From an uncultured Gallionellaceae bacterium (GTDB lineage Bacteria > Pseudomonadota > Gammaproteobacteria > Burkholderiales > Sulfuricellaceae), in NCBI GenBank assembly GCA_937873435.1, contig CALMWM010000686.1:1-13702 (forward strand): a DNA stretch of 13,702 nucleotides. Reading direction: 5' to 3'. The stretch's first letter is position 1; each line of letters opens with the position of its first letter. The translations under genes and the position numbers were made by a program. The notes beneath the pieces are model-generated. The model was not told the DNA's origin, ran no database searches, and saw nothing but the letters and a program-made list of their open reading frames with translations. Shown in pieces: positions 1-6,773 of this stretch.

Positions 1-2
1 AG

Positions 3-773
3 GCGGATTTTCTCGACCGTTCCCAGATGATGGCGCCGCTACTGCACGCCGGCACCCATTTGCGCGGGCCAGGATGGCCCACGCTGGCGGCGTTGCAGCC
101 AACCCGCCAGATCATCACCGCCAGCGGGAAACCCCTGCGCTTTGTCCCGCAGGGCGCCAAACCGGCCTGTTTCGAGGAACACTACGAGCCGCGCATCCAT
201 TTGCGCGGCGAAGTGCAGACCCGTACCGAGAATTGGCATGACCTGTTCAATGCACTGGCTTGGCTGGCCTATCCCCATGCCAAGGCGACCATTACCGACC
301 GTCATTACCATGCCGCGGTGACCCAGGTCGCCGGGCAGAACCGCCATCCGGCACGGCACGCGCTGACCCTCTTCGACGAAAGCGGGGTGGCGGTGGCGTG
401 CGCCGACCCGGAGCTGGCGGAATTGCTGGGAAACTTCCGGTGGAAAGAGTTGTTCTGGCAGCGGCGCGAGGCGGTGCTGCATTCGATGAAATTCTTCGTG
501 TTCGGCCACTCGCTCTTCGAAAAGGCGCTCCATCCCTATATCGGCCTGACCGGCCACGGGCTGGTGCTGCCGGTGGATGCCGGGTTCCTCGCCGCTGCGC
601 CGGAAGCGCAGCTGGCCGGCCTGGACAAGCTGTTGGCGGCAAGGCTGGGCGAGCCGGCTTCCTTGCGCTACACCCCGGTGCCGCTGCTGGGCGTGCCGGG
701 TTGGTGGGCGGACAACGAATCCGCGGAATTTTACGACAACACCACTTATTTTCGCGCGAAGCGGGCCGACTGA
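3..773 (+). CDS. DUF3025 domain protein (5' end outside window)
   Basis: This is a conserved proteobacterial protein of unknown function. The reading frame is open from the first base of the window. The residues before the first ATG at 27 (ADFLDRSQ) already look like family sequence, so the true start most likely lies upstream and this is a 3' fragment of about 256 codons. Family-like features are the WP-containing stretch near the start, the YEPRIH segment and the conserved W-HD-FNAL-WLAYP block at about residue 70 counted from the ATG. A second conserved block, KFFVFGHSLFEKAL, lies at about 152-165. There is no signal peptide or membrane segment in what is visible. Its tail runs 28 bases into the convergent YkgJ-type gene. 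The family assignment is from recognised motifs; the biochemical role is not known. Confidence 0.8.
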   Translation, partial: ADFLDRSQMMAPLLHAGTHLRGPGWPTLAALQPTRQIITASGKPLRFVPQGAKPACFEEHYEPRIHLRGEVQTRTENWHDLFNALAWLAYPHAKATITDRHYHAAVTQVAGQNRHPARHALTLFDESGVAVACADPELAELLGNFRWKELFWQRREAVLHSMKFFVFGHSLFEKALHPYIGLTGHGLVLPVDAGFLAAAPEAQLAGLDKLLAARLGEPASLRYTPVPLLGVPGWWADNESAEFYDNTTYFRAKRAD

Positions 774-1069
774 TCCGCGCCGAAAAACTGCAAGCGCTCC
801 ACCAGGCAATCACCCTCGCCTTCCTGGTATTCCCGGCACACCAGCGGCCGGCGCTGGTAAATCTTGCACAGCATGGTGCTTCTATCCAGCGCGGTACACC
901 AGCCGTCGTCGAGGCGCGCCATGACCCAGCCGCCCCAATGATCCTGCTCGGTTAATTCGAACGGGATGTCGTCGCCGGCCATCAGCAGCACTTCCAGCTT
1001 GCAACAGCAGGCCATGCAGGTGTCGCAAGTGGCGGCCGGGCTATCGGCCGGGTTGTTGTGTGAGTTCAT
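746..1069 (-). CDS. YkgJ-family cysteine cluster protein (zinc/iron-chelating CxxCxxCC domain)
   Basis: This 107-aa protein begins with a dense cysteine motif at residues 15-23 (CDTCMACCC). A second conserved cysteine block, LCKIYQRRPLVCREY, lies at about 67-81. Together they are the signature of the small cytoplasmic YkgJ/UPF0153 family, annotated as metal-chelating by its cysteine pattern; the substrate and role are unknown. I chose ATG 1069 because the motif begins soon after it and because the longer open frame upstream would run into the divergent ylqF gene. A GGAG lies 11 bases upstream of this ATG. It converges with the DUF3025 gene (28-base tail overlap) and is divergent from ylqF, with about 70 bases between the two starts. 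Confidence 0.85.
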   Translation of the reverse strand: MNSHNNPADSPAATCDTCMACCCKLEVLLMAGDDIPFELTEQDHWGGWVMARLDDGWCTALDRSTMLCKIYQRRPLVCREYQEGEGDCLVERLQFFGADQSARFARK

Positions 1070-1139
1070 CCGCCGGTATTCTCCATGATTCCGCGCCGCA
1101 AGGGGTAAAATGCGCTTTTGCCTAGGTAGTTGATCAAGA

Positions 1140-2039
1140 ATGTCTATTAACTGGTTTCCCGGCCACATGGTTTCGGCCCGCAAAAAAGCCGCCGAAACCC
1201 TGGAGATGGTCAATGTCGTGATCGAGGTGCTGGATGCCCGCATTCCCGAGGCCAGCTGCAATCCGATGATTCGCGAATTGCGCCTGCACCGTCAGCGCCC
1301 CTGCCTGAAAATCCTCAACAAGGCCGATCTGGCCGATCCCGCCGCCACCCAGGCCTGGCTCAACTTCTTCAATGCCCAGAAGGACGTCAAGGCGGTGGCG
1401 CTGTCGAGCAAGAAGCCGGGCGATGTCACCAGGATTCCCGGCCTGTGCCAGACGCTCGCACCCCATCGCGGCACCAATCTCAAGCCGTTGCACATGATGA
1501 TCATGGGCGTTCCCAACGTCGGCAAGTCCACCTTGATGAACGCATTGCTGAAGCGCCGGGTGGCGGCGGTCGGCGACGAACCGGCGGTGACCAAGAACCA
1601 GCAGCGCATCGAACTGAACGAGCGGATGACGCTGATCGACACGCCCGGCATGTTGTGGCCGAAAATCGACCCGCCCAGCGACGGCTACATGCTGGCCGCC
1701 TGCAACGCGGTGGGGCGCAATGCGATGATCGACGAGGAAGTGGCGACCTTTCTGGCCGGCATCCTGCTCGCCCGTTACTCCACGCTGCTCGCCGCCCGTT
1801 ACGGCTGTGCGGTTGACGGGCTGGATGCGACGGGGGTAATCGAGGCCGTCGCCAGGCGGCGCGCCCTGCGTCTCAAGGGCGGCGAACCCGATCTGGAAAG
1901 GGCCGCGCTGGTGCTGTTGACCGATTACCGCAGCGGCGCGCTGGGGCGCATCAGCCTGGAAACGCCGGAGAGCCGGCGTGCCATGTTGGCCGAGCCCTCG
2001 TTACCTGCCGAAACTCAGGAACCCGGCGACCCCACCTGA
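1140..2039 (+). CDS. ylqF: Circularly permuted GTPase, YlqF/RbgA family (ribosome biogenesis)
   Basis: The 299-aa protein has GTPase motifs in the permuted order typical of YlqF/RbgA: G4 NKAD at 60-63, G5 SSK at 89-91, then G1/P-loop GVPNVGKS at 123-130, G2 Thr151 and G3 DTPG at 167-170. The N-terminus (INWFPGHM) is the family hallmark. In Bacillus, RbgA binds a late 50S precursor and drives its maturation; a similar role in large-subunit assembly is inferred here. The C-terminal region after about 185 is the helical domain that contacts rRNA in this family. The last 15 residues are polar and variable. The ATG at 1140 directly precedes the conserved N-terminus, leaving no alternative start. 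No strong Shine-Dalgarno is visible. Confidence 0.92.
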   Translation: MSINWFPGHMVSARKKAAETLEMVNVVIEVLDARIPEASCNPMIRELRLHRQRPCLKILNKADLADPAATQAWLNFFNAQKDVKAVALSSKKPGDVTRIPGLCQTLAPHRGTNLKPLHMMIMGVPNVGKSTLMNALLKRRVAAVGDEPAVTKNQQRIELNERMTLIDTPGMLWPKIDPPSDGYMLAACNAVGRNAMIDEEVATFLAGILLARYSTLLAARYGCAVDGLDATGVIEAVARRRALRLKGGEPDLERAALVLLTDYRSGALGRISLETPESRRAMLAEPSLPAETQEPGDPT

Positions 2040-2067
2040 GAGGCGGTCGCGCTACGCGAGCTTTCGG

Positions 2068-3417
2068 TTAAATCCTGCGGCTTGCCATACGGTGTAATTG
2101 TATTTTGCGTTTTTCGAAGAAGCGCAAACCGACGAAAGTCATCCAGCCGATGGCGACCAGGCCAATCGCAAAACTGCCGTAAGCAAACGGCCAGGGGATT
2201 CCCTGTGTCATCATCGAAAACTCGGACATCCCGCCGATGCCGGCCAACACATTGAGCGGCATGAAAACCACGCTGATCACCGTCAGGCGTTTGATGTCCT
2301 TGTTCTGGTTGATGTTGACGGAGCTGTCCGTCGCATTCATCAGGAAGTTGATCTTGTTGAACAAATACGCGGTGTGGCCGTCCAGCGATTCGATGTCGCG
2401 CAAAATCTCGCGCACATCCTCGTGCTGCACTTCCGACAGAAATTTGCCGCGCATCAAAAAAGACAGGGCGCGCCGGGTATCCAGCACATTCCGGCGAATC
2501 CGCCCGTTGAGATCCTCTGCTTCGGCGATGGCCGCGAGGATCTTTGCGGCCTCTTCGTCGGTGATGTGGGAACGCAGCACCTGCCGCCCCACTTCCTCCA
2601 GCTCGGCGTAGACATCTTCCAGCGCATTGGCCGAATATTCCACGTCGGCGGCCAACAGATCGAGCAGCACATCCTTGGCCTCCGACACGTATCCCGACTG
2701 CGATCGGGCGCGCAAACGCTGCAGGCGGAACACCGGGAGTTCCTCGCTGCGCACCGAAAACAGCGTTTCCTTGTTCAGGATGAACGCCACCGGCACGTTG
2801 CGCGACTCCTTCTCGCGATCGAGAAGGAAGTCGGAGTGCAGATGCACCTCCCCGTTCTCTTCGACGTAATAGCGGGCGCTGGTCTCCAGGTCGGTCAAGT
2901 CCTTGGGGTTGGGCAATTCCACCCCGAAGATGTCCCTTGCCCAGACCAACTGCTCTTCCTCGGGCGTCACCAGGTCGATCCAGATCGGTTTGGCCTGGGC
3001 CAGGTCTTCCCGGCTCTCGATGGGGATCTGCCGCAAGCGTCCTTCGTGAAGATCGAAGACCCGGATCATCATGCTCTGGTTGCGGGGTTTTACATCGGAA
3101 ACCAGCTCCACCCGGACGGCATCGGACATTTCCAGCAGGATTTCCTCTTTGCGCTCGTCGCGCACCAGCGGCCAGACGATCTTCTGGTCGTCGCCAGGCA
3201 ATGCCTCCAGGATGCGCGCGATCGTCCGGGGGCTGAGCTGATCCAGCATCCAGCGCAGCTTCGTCAGGTTTTGTTTGTGCACCAGCGATTCGATCAGCTC
3301 ATGCTTGGGCATGTCCTGCTTATGCACCAGGCTTTCCACCAGCTTGTGCTTGTTGAGCAAGGCGATGACTTGCTGCAGGTTTTCTTGTAAGTTTTCCGGT
3401 TGGTTCGTTTCGACCAT
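2068..3417 (-). CDS. CorA-type divalent-cation (Mg2+) transporter with MgtE-N-like front domain
   Basis: This is a 449-aa inner-membrane transporter. The start at 3417 is chosen because GGAG lies 6 bases upstream; the open frame continues 19 codons further but looks non-coding. The N-terminus has a tandem pair, KHKLVESLVHKQ (23-34) and KHELIESLVHKQ (38-49). A segment at about 52-115 (LDQLSPRTIARILEALPGDDQ) resembles the MgtE N-terminal helical domain. The CorA cytosolic domain follows. The pore helix and second membrane helix are at about 378-394 and 411-433, with a basic tail. The loop that carries GMN in classical CorA reads GGMS here (395-398). I believe this is shared by this fused subfamily, so transport specificity is inferred, not shown. 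The gene has its own promoter and a leader of about 228 nt. Confidence 0.88.
   Translation of the reverse strand: MVETNQPENLQENLQQVIALLNKHKLVESLVHKQDMPKHELIESLVHKQNLTKLRWMLDQLSPRTIARILEALPGDDQKIVWPLVRDERKEEILLEMSDAVRVELVSDVKPRNQSMMIRVFDLHEGRLRQIPIESREDLAQAKPIWIDLVTPEEEQLVWARDIFGVELPNPKDLTDLETSARYYVEENGEVHLHSDFLLDREKESRNVPVAFILNKETLFSVRSEELPVFRLQRLRARSQSGYVSEAKDVLLDLLAADVEYSANALEDVYAELEEVGRQVLRSHITDEEAAKILAAIAEAEDLNGRIRRNVLDTRRALSFLMRGKFLSEVQHEDVREILRDIESLDGHTAYLFNKINFLMNATDSSVNINQNKDIKRLTVISVVFMPLNVLAGIGGMSEFSMMTQGIPWPFAYGSFAIGLVAIGWMTFVGLRFFEKRKIQLHRMASRRI
3271..3351 (-). repeat. Tandem 45-base repeat inside the CorA-type gene
   Basis: Two in-frame copies of a 12-residue unit (KHKLVESLVHKQ and KHELIESLVHKQ) occur 15 residues apart. 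They look like a local duplication in the N-terminal helical region. The reading frame is kept, so it changes helix length without disrupting the protein. Confidence 0.75.
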
Positions 3418-3645
3418 GATGTTCTCCGTAAGCGGCTGCGTGGGCCGCAATCTACCTGCTGGAAAAGGAACCACCGGAGGCGCAAGGCCGAAGAACTACG
3501 GGGATATCCGATTTCCGCTATTGCCTAGCGGAAACGGACAAAGCTTTAAAGAGAGCTTTGAAACGGGAAACCGCTAGGAGGCACTACTGACTGCAAAATA
3601 TTTACAACTGGGACTGTCCAAGGTGATGGCCTTGTTAATGAAAAC
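3418..3645 (-). ncRNA. Structured 5' leader of the CorA-type gene (candidate cis-regulatory RNA)
   Basis: From the inferred start near 3645 to the ATG there are about 228 transcribed bases with no convincing ORF. Two perfect hairpins are visible on the plus strand. The first pairs TTTCCGCTA (3512-3520) with TAGCGGAAA (3526-3534) around a 5-base loop. The second pairs CAAAGCT (3539-3545) with AGCTTTG (3554-3560) around an 8-base loop. In addition CCGCTAG (3571-3577) is complementary to CTAGCGG (3525-3531), which is one arm of the first hairpin. The two foldings are mutually exclusive. Mg2+ transporter genes often carry cation- or translation-sensing leaders, so this could be one. I do not recognise an M-box or yybP-ykoY consensus, and no U-run follows the hairpins. 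Confidence 0.45.
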
Positions 3646-3651
3646 GTCGCG

Positions 3652-3681
3652 ATTCTACTCGCGCTGACATGACGACGTCAA
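3652..3681 (-). promoter_or_regulatory. Sigma-70 promoter for the CorA-type gene
   Basis: On the minus strand there is a -35 TTGACG (plus 3676-3681) and a -10 TAGAAT (plus 3652-3657) separated by 18 bases, both close to consensus. The -35 also lies in a small palindrome, CGTCAA-T-TTGACG (3676-3688), which could be an operator or chance. The promoter sits just downstream of the broken rhuM gene, so the transporter does not depend on island transcription. Confidence 0.65.
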
Positions 3682-3695
3682 TTTGACGGTTACGG

Positions 3696-4591
3696 CTAGG
3701 GATTTTTCTCCGACAACTGCTTCAGCATACGGTCGAGATCCGACTCGAAGCGCTGGTCGTCCAACACACGAAACTTGTCGAACTCCTGTTCGGCGAGGGT
3801 TTTTGCCAGCTGCGCCGAAACCTTACCGGCGCCTTGCAGAATCTCGCGGTCGTTCAGGGTCAAAAAGCCTTCCAGTTTGCCGATCCAGTCCTGCATGGTC
3901 ATGGCAATGCGCCGTGCCGCCTGCCCTTCGGCAAAAACTAGGTATTGCTCGGCTAGATTATTGAGCGCACGGAGCTCATCTTCAGTCAGGCAATTCTTGG
4001 CGACGCCCACGGCGGTCTAGCCGTGAAGGCATAGTGCACCTTGTTCTGCACTGTCGCGAAGAACGCTTGGGTGAGCGCATGGCTGGCGTCGTAATCCACG
4101 CTGGTTGCGTAGATGTCGGTGATTTTCTGGTAAAAACGTCGCTCGCTGGTGCGGATGTCTTGCAGGCGGCGGGTCAGTTCGTCGAAATAATCCCGCCCCT
4201 TGCCGGGATTCTTCAGGCGCTCGTCGTCCAGCACGAAGCCCTTGACGATGTATTCCTTCAGTTTGTCGTTGGCCCACTGGCGAAAACGCACGCCAACCGG
4301 GCTGCGCACCCGGAAGCCCAAGGCCAGTACCATGTCCAGGTTGTAGTGCGCAACCTCGTACTGTTTCCCGTCGGCGGCAGTTGTTCGGAAAAACCGAACA
4401 ACTGCATTTTCATCCAGCTCGCCGTCCTCGAAAATGTGTTTGATGTGCTCGCTGATCGTCCCCTTGGCCTTGCCGAACAACTCGGTCAACTGCTTCTGGC
4501 TCAGCCACAGGGTTTCCGCCTCCAGCATCACGTCGATGCGGGTGGCGCCGTCTTCGCTTTGGTAGATCAGGAATTGTGTGGGTTCGGTCAT
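3696..4591 (-). pseudogene. rhuM: RhuM-family gene, broken by an internal deletion and frameshift
   Basis: Two pieces of one RhuM-type protein lie in different frames. The first (4591 down to 3986, 201 aa) starts FLIYQSEDG and keeps the helix-turn-helix-like ETLWLSQKQLTELFG block and the family pattern up to FFATVQNKVHYAF. It then runs into a 12-residue foreign tail. The second piece (GTG at 4010 down to 3696, 104 aa) resumes at VAKNCLTEDE and continues to the normal C-terminus. Compared with what I know of the family (about 330-345 aa), roughly 35-40 residues are missing at the junction near 4010-4027. The two frames differ by one base. RhuM proteins are named after a Salmonella pathogenicity-island gene and their activity is unknown; they often sit in restriction or defence loci. 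Its ATG overlaps the preceding stop (ATGA). The N-terminal piece could still be made. Confidence 0.8.
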
Positions 4592-4788
4592 GACTTGGCA
4601 TTGGTACTTGAATCGCTTACTTGCAGCCCGCGCATGGCGATCTGGGCGGACTTTTGCTCATCGCCGGTAAGTCTGGCGAGGCTGGCTGAGAAGGGATAGG
4701 CAATGAAATAATCCATGAAGTAGAAAGTACTGCGCGTTGACAGCCTACCAAGCACGCAGCTTAAATAATCTTCCCCGCTCATTTTCAT
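4588..4788 (-). CDS. Small unrecognised protein (66 aa) in the island operon
   Basis: I do not recognise this protein. It begins 44 bases inside the 3' end of the DUF2326 gene in another frame, and its stop overlaps the rhuM start as ATGA. That spacing is typical of translationally coupled genes and is the main reason to call it real. The N-terminal half has an aromatic stretch (FYFMDYFIAYPF, about 22-33) that is too short for a confident membrane helix. The C-terminal half is polar (GDEQKSAQ). It could be a genuine small component, the tail of a decayed gene or a chance ORF. No Shine-Dalgarno decides the start. Confidence 0.4.
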   Translation of the reverse strand: MKMSGEDYLSCVLGRLSTRSTFYFMDYFIAYPFSASLARLTGDEQKSAQIAMRGLQVSDSSTNAKS

Positions 4789-6538
4789 CGTGTAGGGTCA
4801 GCACGATCTCGTTCTCACTAAATACCGAACCAGCGTCCTCATTTCGATTCGGCAAATCAGAGTCAATCAAAGTAATTACAGGCTGAATTCCAAGGTCGGC
4901 ATATCGACGGATGGCCGCCAACAGGTTCTCCTTCTTGCGGTCGTCGAGCGATTCAAACACGCCATCGTGATAGACGAAACGTGGAAACTTATCATTGAGA
5001 TGAGCACGCAGCACGGCCATGTCGAAAGCAATACACAGCAGCTTGCGGTAAGTGTGGCCTAGGTCAGCGCTTGTGGCATTTCCTGATTCGTCAAGAATCT
5101 CGGCTTTGAATTCCAAGTGCCCCCACTGGTTCGGCGATACGCTGAGCAGAGCCTTGCGGTCAATCACGTCCTCGACGATCTCACTGAAGAACAGCCGTAT
5201 AGAAGAAAACAGACTACTCTTATCCGAGTTTTGTTGCTCGACATCAACTTCAATCTGCGTCTGCAAGTGACCGCGTTCTTCGGTTAAAGCGCGGATATCG
5301 GTGCGCAATTCCTGCAAGCGATGAAGGAAACCTCTTTGACGCTCCAGCGAGGTAATGTCGGCCCGCAATGTCACCATCTCGTCGGAAAGATGCTTGTATT
5401 TGATGAATACATCAGTGCCGCTTAGGAACGACAAGGTATCGGAGCGTCGTTTACCCAAGACGTTGAGTTCGGCATTGACGCGCTTCAGTTCTGCCTCGAC
5501 TTCGCTGCGCTCTTCTTGGAGGTATCTGCAACGCTCGTCTGTAATCGCCCGGTTGAAGGCAATTAGCTGCTGAAAATCCTTCTTTATCTGGTCCTTGAAC
5601 AGCACACCAGCTTCCTCAAACAGCCGCTGCGCCTCGTCCGGGTTGAACAAAATTTGGTCTTCCTCAAGCGAAGCGAGTATCTTTTTCTTGTTCTGGTTCA
5701 ACGAATAGCGTTCGGCATTGAGGGCAGCGATACCCTCGTCAATCTCATCAACCAGTTGCTTAGTCCGATCCTTGTCTTGCGTACGAAAATCGAAGGCATC
5801 AAGCAATTTTTGCTTCTTCTCTGCTTCTTGCTGTTTGAGCAGCAACATACCTTCAATCTTACTGATATCTTCGATTGAGCCGCCCAACTCATTTTTTACA
5901 GTTGCCTCTGTCGTTTTCTTCTGTTCGATCTCGTGTTCTTTTGCATAATGGTTGTCCACCAGCTTTGAATTGAATCCGAGGATATGCGCGACGAAGGGTT
6001 TCCAATAAGAATGCTGGGACACAGCATTCAAATTGAACACATCCCCATAATTATCCTGTGAGCGAAGTTGATAGCCCAGCCCCTTACGGTAAGACCATGG
6101 CTTGAGGGCACGCCAGTCGAGCAGACTGTCCAGCATGTCGCGCGCCCGCTCAAACGGCATATCGAGGTGATCCCATTCGGTCGCTGACAAGGAGGTGAAA
6201 TCTTGACGGCTGACCTCGTGCTTCTTGAAGCTGATTTTGCTCGCCTCATCGACGCTGCGACGCACGGTCACATAGGAGGCGTCCATCAGTTCGATCTCTA
6301 AGAAAAACACGAAATCTTTGAACAGGTCGAGGTGCTTGAACAAGAAAAACTTAGCATCACGCACTGCTAGAAAGCCAAAGTCGAGCACGCGTCCCAGCGT
6401 TGTCTTGCCGAGGTTGTGTGTATCCTTGTTCCTGTTTTCTGGCAGGCGTATTTCGGCCATGACGACATTCAGTCCCGGCACGAACTCCACGGGATCAAAC
6501 AAGTCAGGCTTATTCGAATAGAGTCTAGATAGCTTCAT
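4745..6538 (-). CDS. DUF2326 SMC/ABC-like ATPase of an ABC-three-component (ABC-3C) system
   Basis: The 597-aa protein has the split-ATPase layout of SMC/Rad50-like proteins. The N-terminal half carries a Walker A-like DTHNLGKTT at 39-47 (Lys45), where Asp replaces the usual first Gly. A long charged region rich in Glu, Lys, Leu and Gln at about 195-425 looks like a coiled coil with a hinge. The C-terminal half has a signature-like LGHTYRKLL (493-501) and a Walker B-like FVYHDGVFESLDD (521-533), followed by a switch strand ITLIDSD. These match the DUF2326 family, the ATPase of predicted ABC-3C conflict systems. It probably gates or powers the nuclease encoded upstream; this is inference from gene linkage. 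Its start overlaps the middle-component stop by 14 bases. Base composition is less GC-rich than the flanking genes. Confidence 0.88.
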   Translation of the reverse strand: MKLSRLYSNKPDLFDPVEFVPGLNVVMAEIRLPENRNKDTHNLGKTTLGRVLDFGFLAVRDAKFFLFKHLDLFKDFVFFLEIELMDASYVTVRRSVDEASKISFKKHEVSRQDFTSLSATEWDHLDMPFERARDMLDSLLDWRALKPWSYRKGLGYQLRSQDNYGDVFNLNAVSQHSYWKPFVAHILGFNSKLVDNHYAKEHEIEQKKTTEATVKNELGGSIEDISKIEGMLLLKQQEAEKKQKLLDAFDFRTQDKDRTKQLVDEIDEGIAALNAERYSLNQNKKKILASLEEDQILFNPDEAQRLFEEAGVLFKDQIKKDFQQLIAFNRAITDERCRYLQEERSEVEAELKRVNAELNVLGKRRSDTLSFLSGTDVFIKYKHLSDEMVTLRADITSLERQRGFLHRLQELRTDIRALTEERGHLQTQIEVDVEQQNSDKSSLFSSIRLFFSEIVEDVIDRKALLSVSPNQWGHLEFKAEILDESGNATSADLGHTYRKLLCIAFDMAVLRAHLNDKFPRFVYHDGVFESLDDRKKENLLAAIRRYADLGIQPVITLIDSDLPNRNEDAGSVFSENEIVLTLHDENERGRLFKLRAW

Positions 6539-6773
6539 TTGGCCCTACGTACTCAACTGCGTCGGTCTTGGGACGATAGTCAATCAGTCCCAACAAGTAG
6601 AGAAAATTTAGTGCCGGCAGGAATAGTACGTCGCCACCGATGACAGATTTCTTGGCATACTTGCGCAAGTTGTCGTAGTCGTCGAGCCTGCGCGTTTTGA
6701 GGCGCACCAGCAGCAACAGCGATACGTTGATGACTGTGCGATCGGGATGTGAGTGTTTAGTCGGCCTCAGCAT
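6525..6773 (-). CDS. ABC-3C middle component (MC6-like small protein)
   Basis: The 82-aa protein begins LRPTKHSHPDRTV, the pattern I associate with ABC-3C middle component 6. It continues with short helices and a winged-helix-like finish (FLPALNFLYLLGLIDY, about 52-67). It is a small cytoplasmic adaptor expected to connect the nuclease-bearing effector to the ATPase. The gene overlaps the effector by 17 bases at its 5' end and the DUF2326 gene by 14 bases at its 3' end, so the three are surely co-expressed. Identification rests on the N-terminal motif and strict gene order. The exact MC subtype is less certain. Confidence 0.8.
   Translation of the reverse strand: MLRPTKHSHPDRTVINVSLLLLVRLKTRRLDDYDNLRKYAKKSVIGGDVLFLPALNFLYLLGLIDYRPKTDAVEYVGPNEAI

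Noticed and set aside
260..955. 231-codon plus-strand frame across DUF3025 and the YkgJ-type gene
   Set aside because: Gly/Ala/Arg-rich shadow of the DUF3025 gene in another frame.
2047..2059. TCGCG-CTA-CGCGA palindrome between ylqF and the CorA-type gene as a two-way terminator
   Set aside because: The stem is only 5 bp and no T-run follows on either strand.
2098..3390. 430-codon open frame antisense to the CorA-type gene
   Set aside because: Composition is that of a codon-position shadow (His/Gln/Arg-rich with no domain pattern), while the minus strand encodes a recognisable transporter.
3418..3645. Known M-box or yybP-ykoY riboswitch
   Set aside because: The leader does not contain the conserved core sequences of either class that I can recognise.
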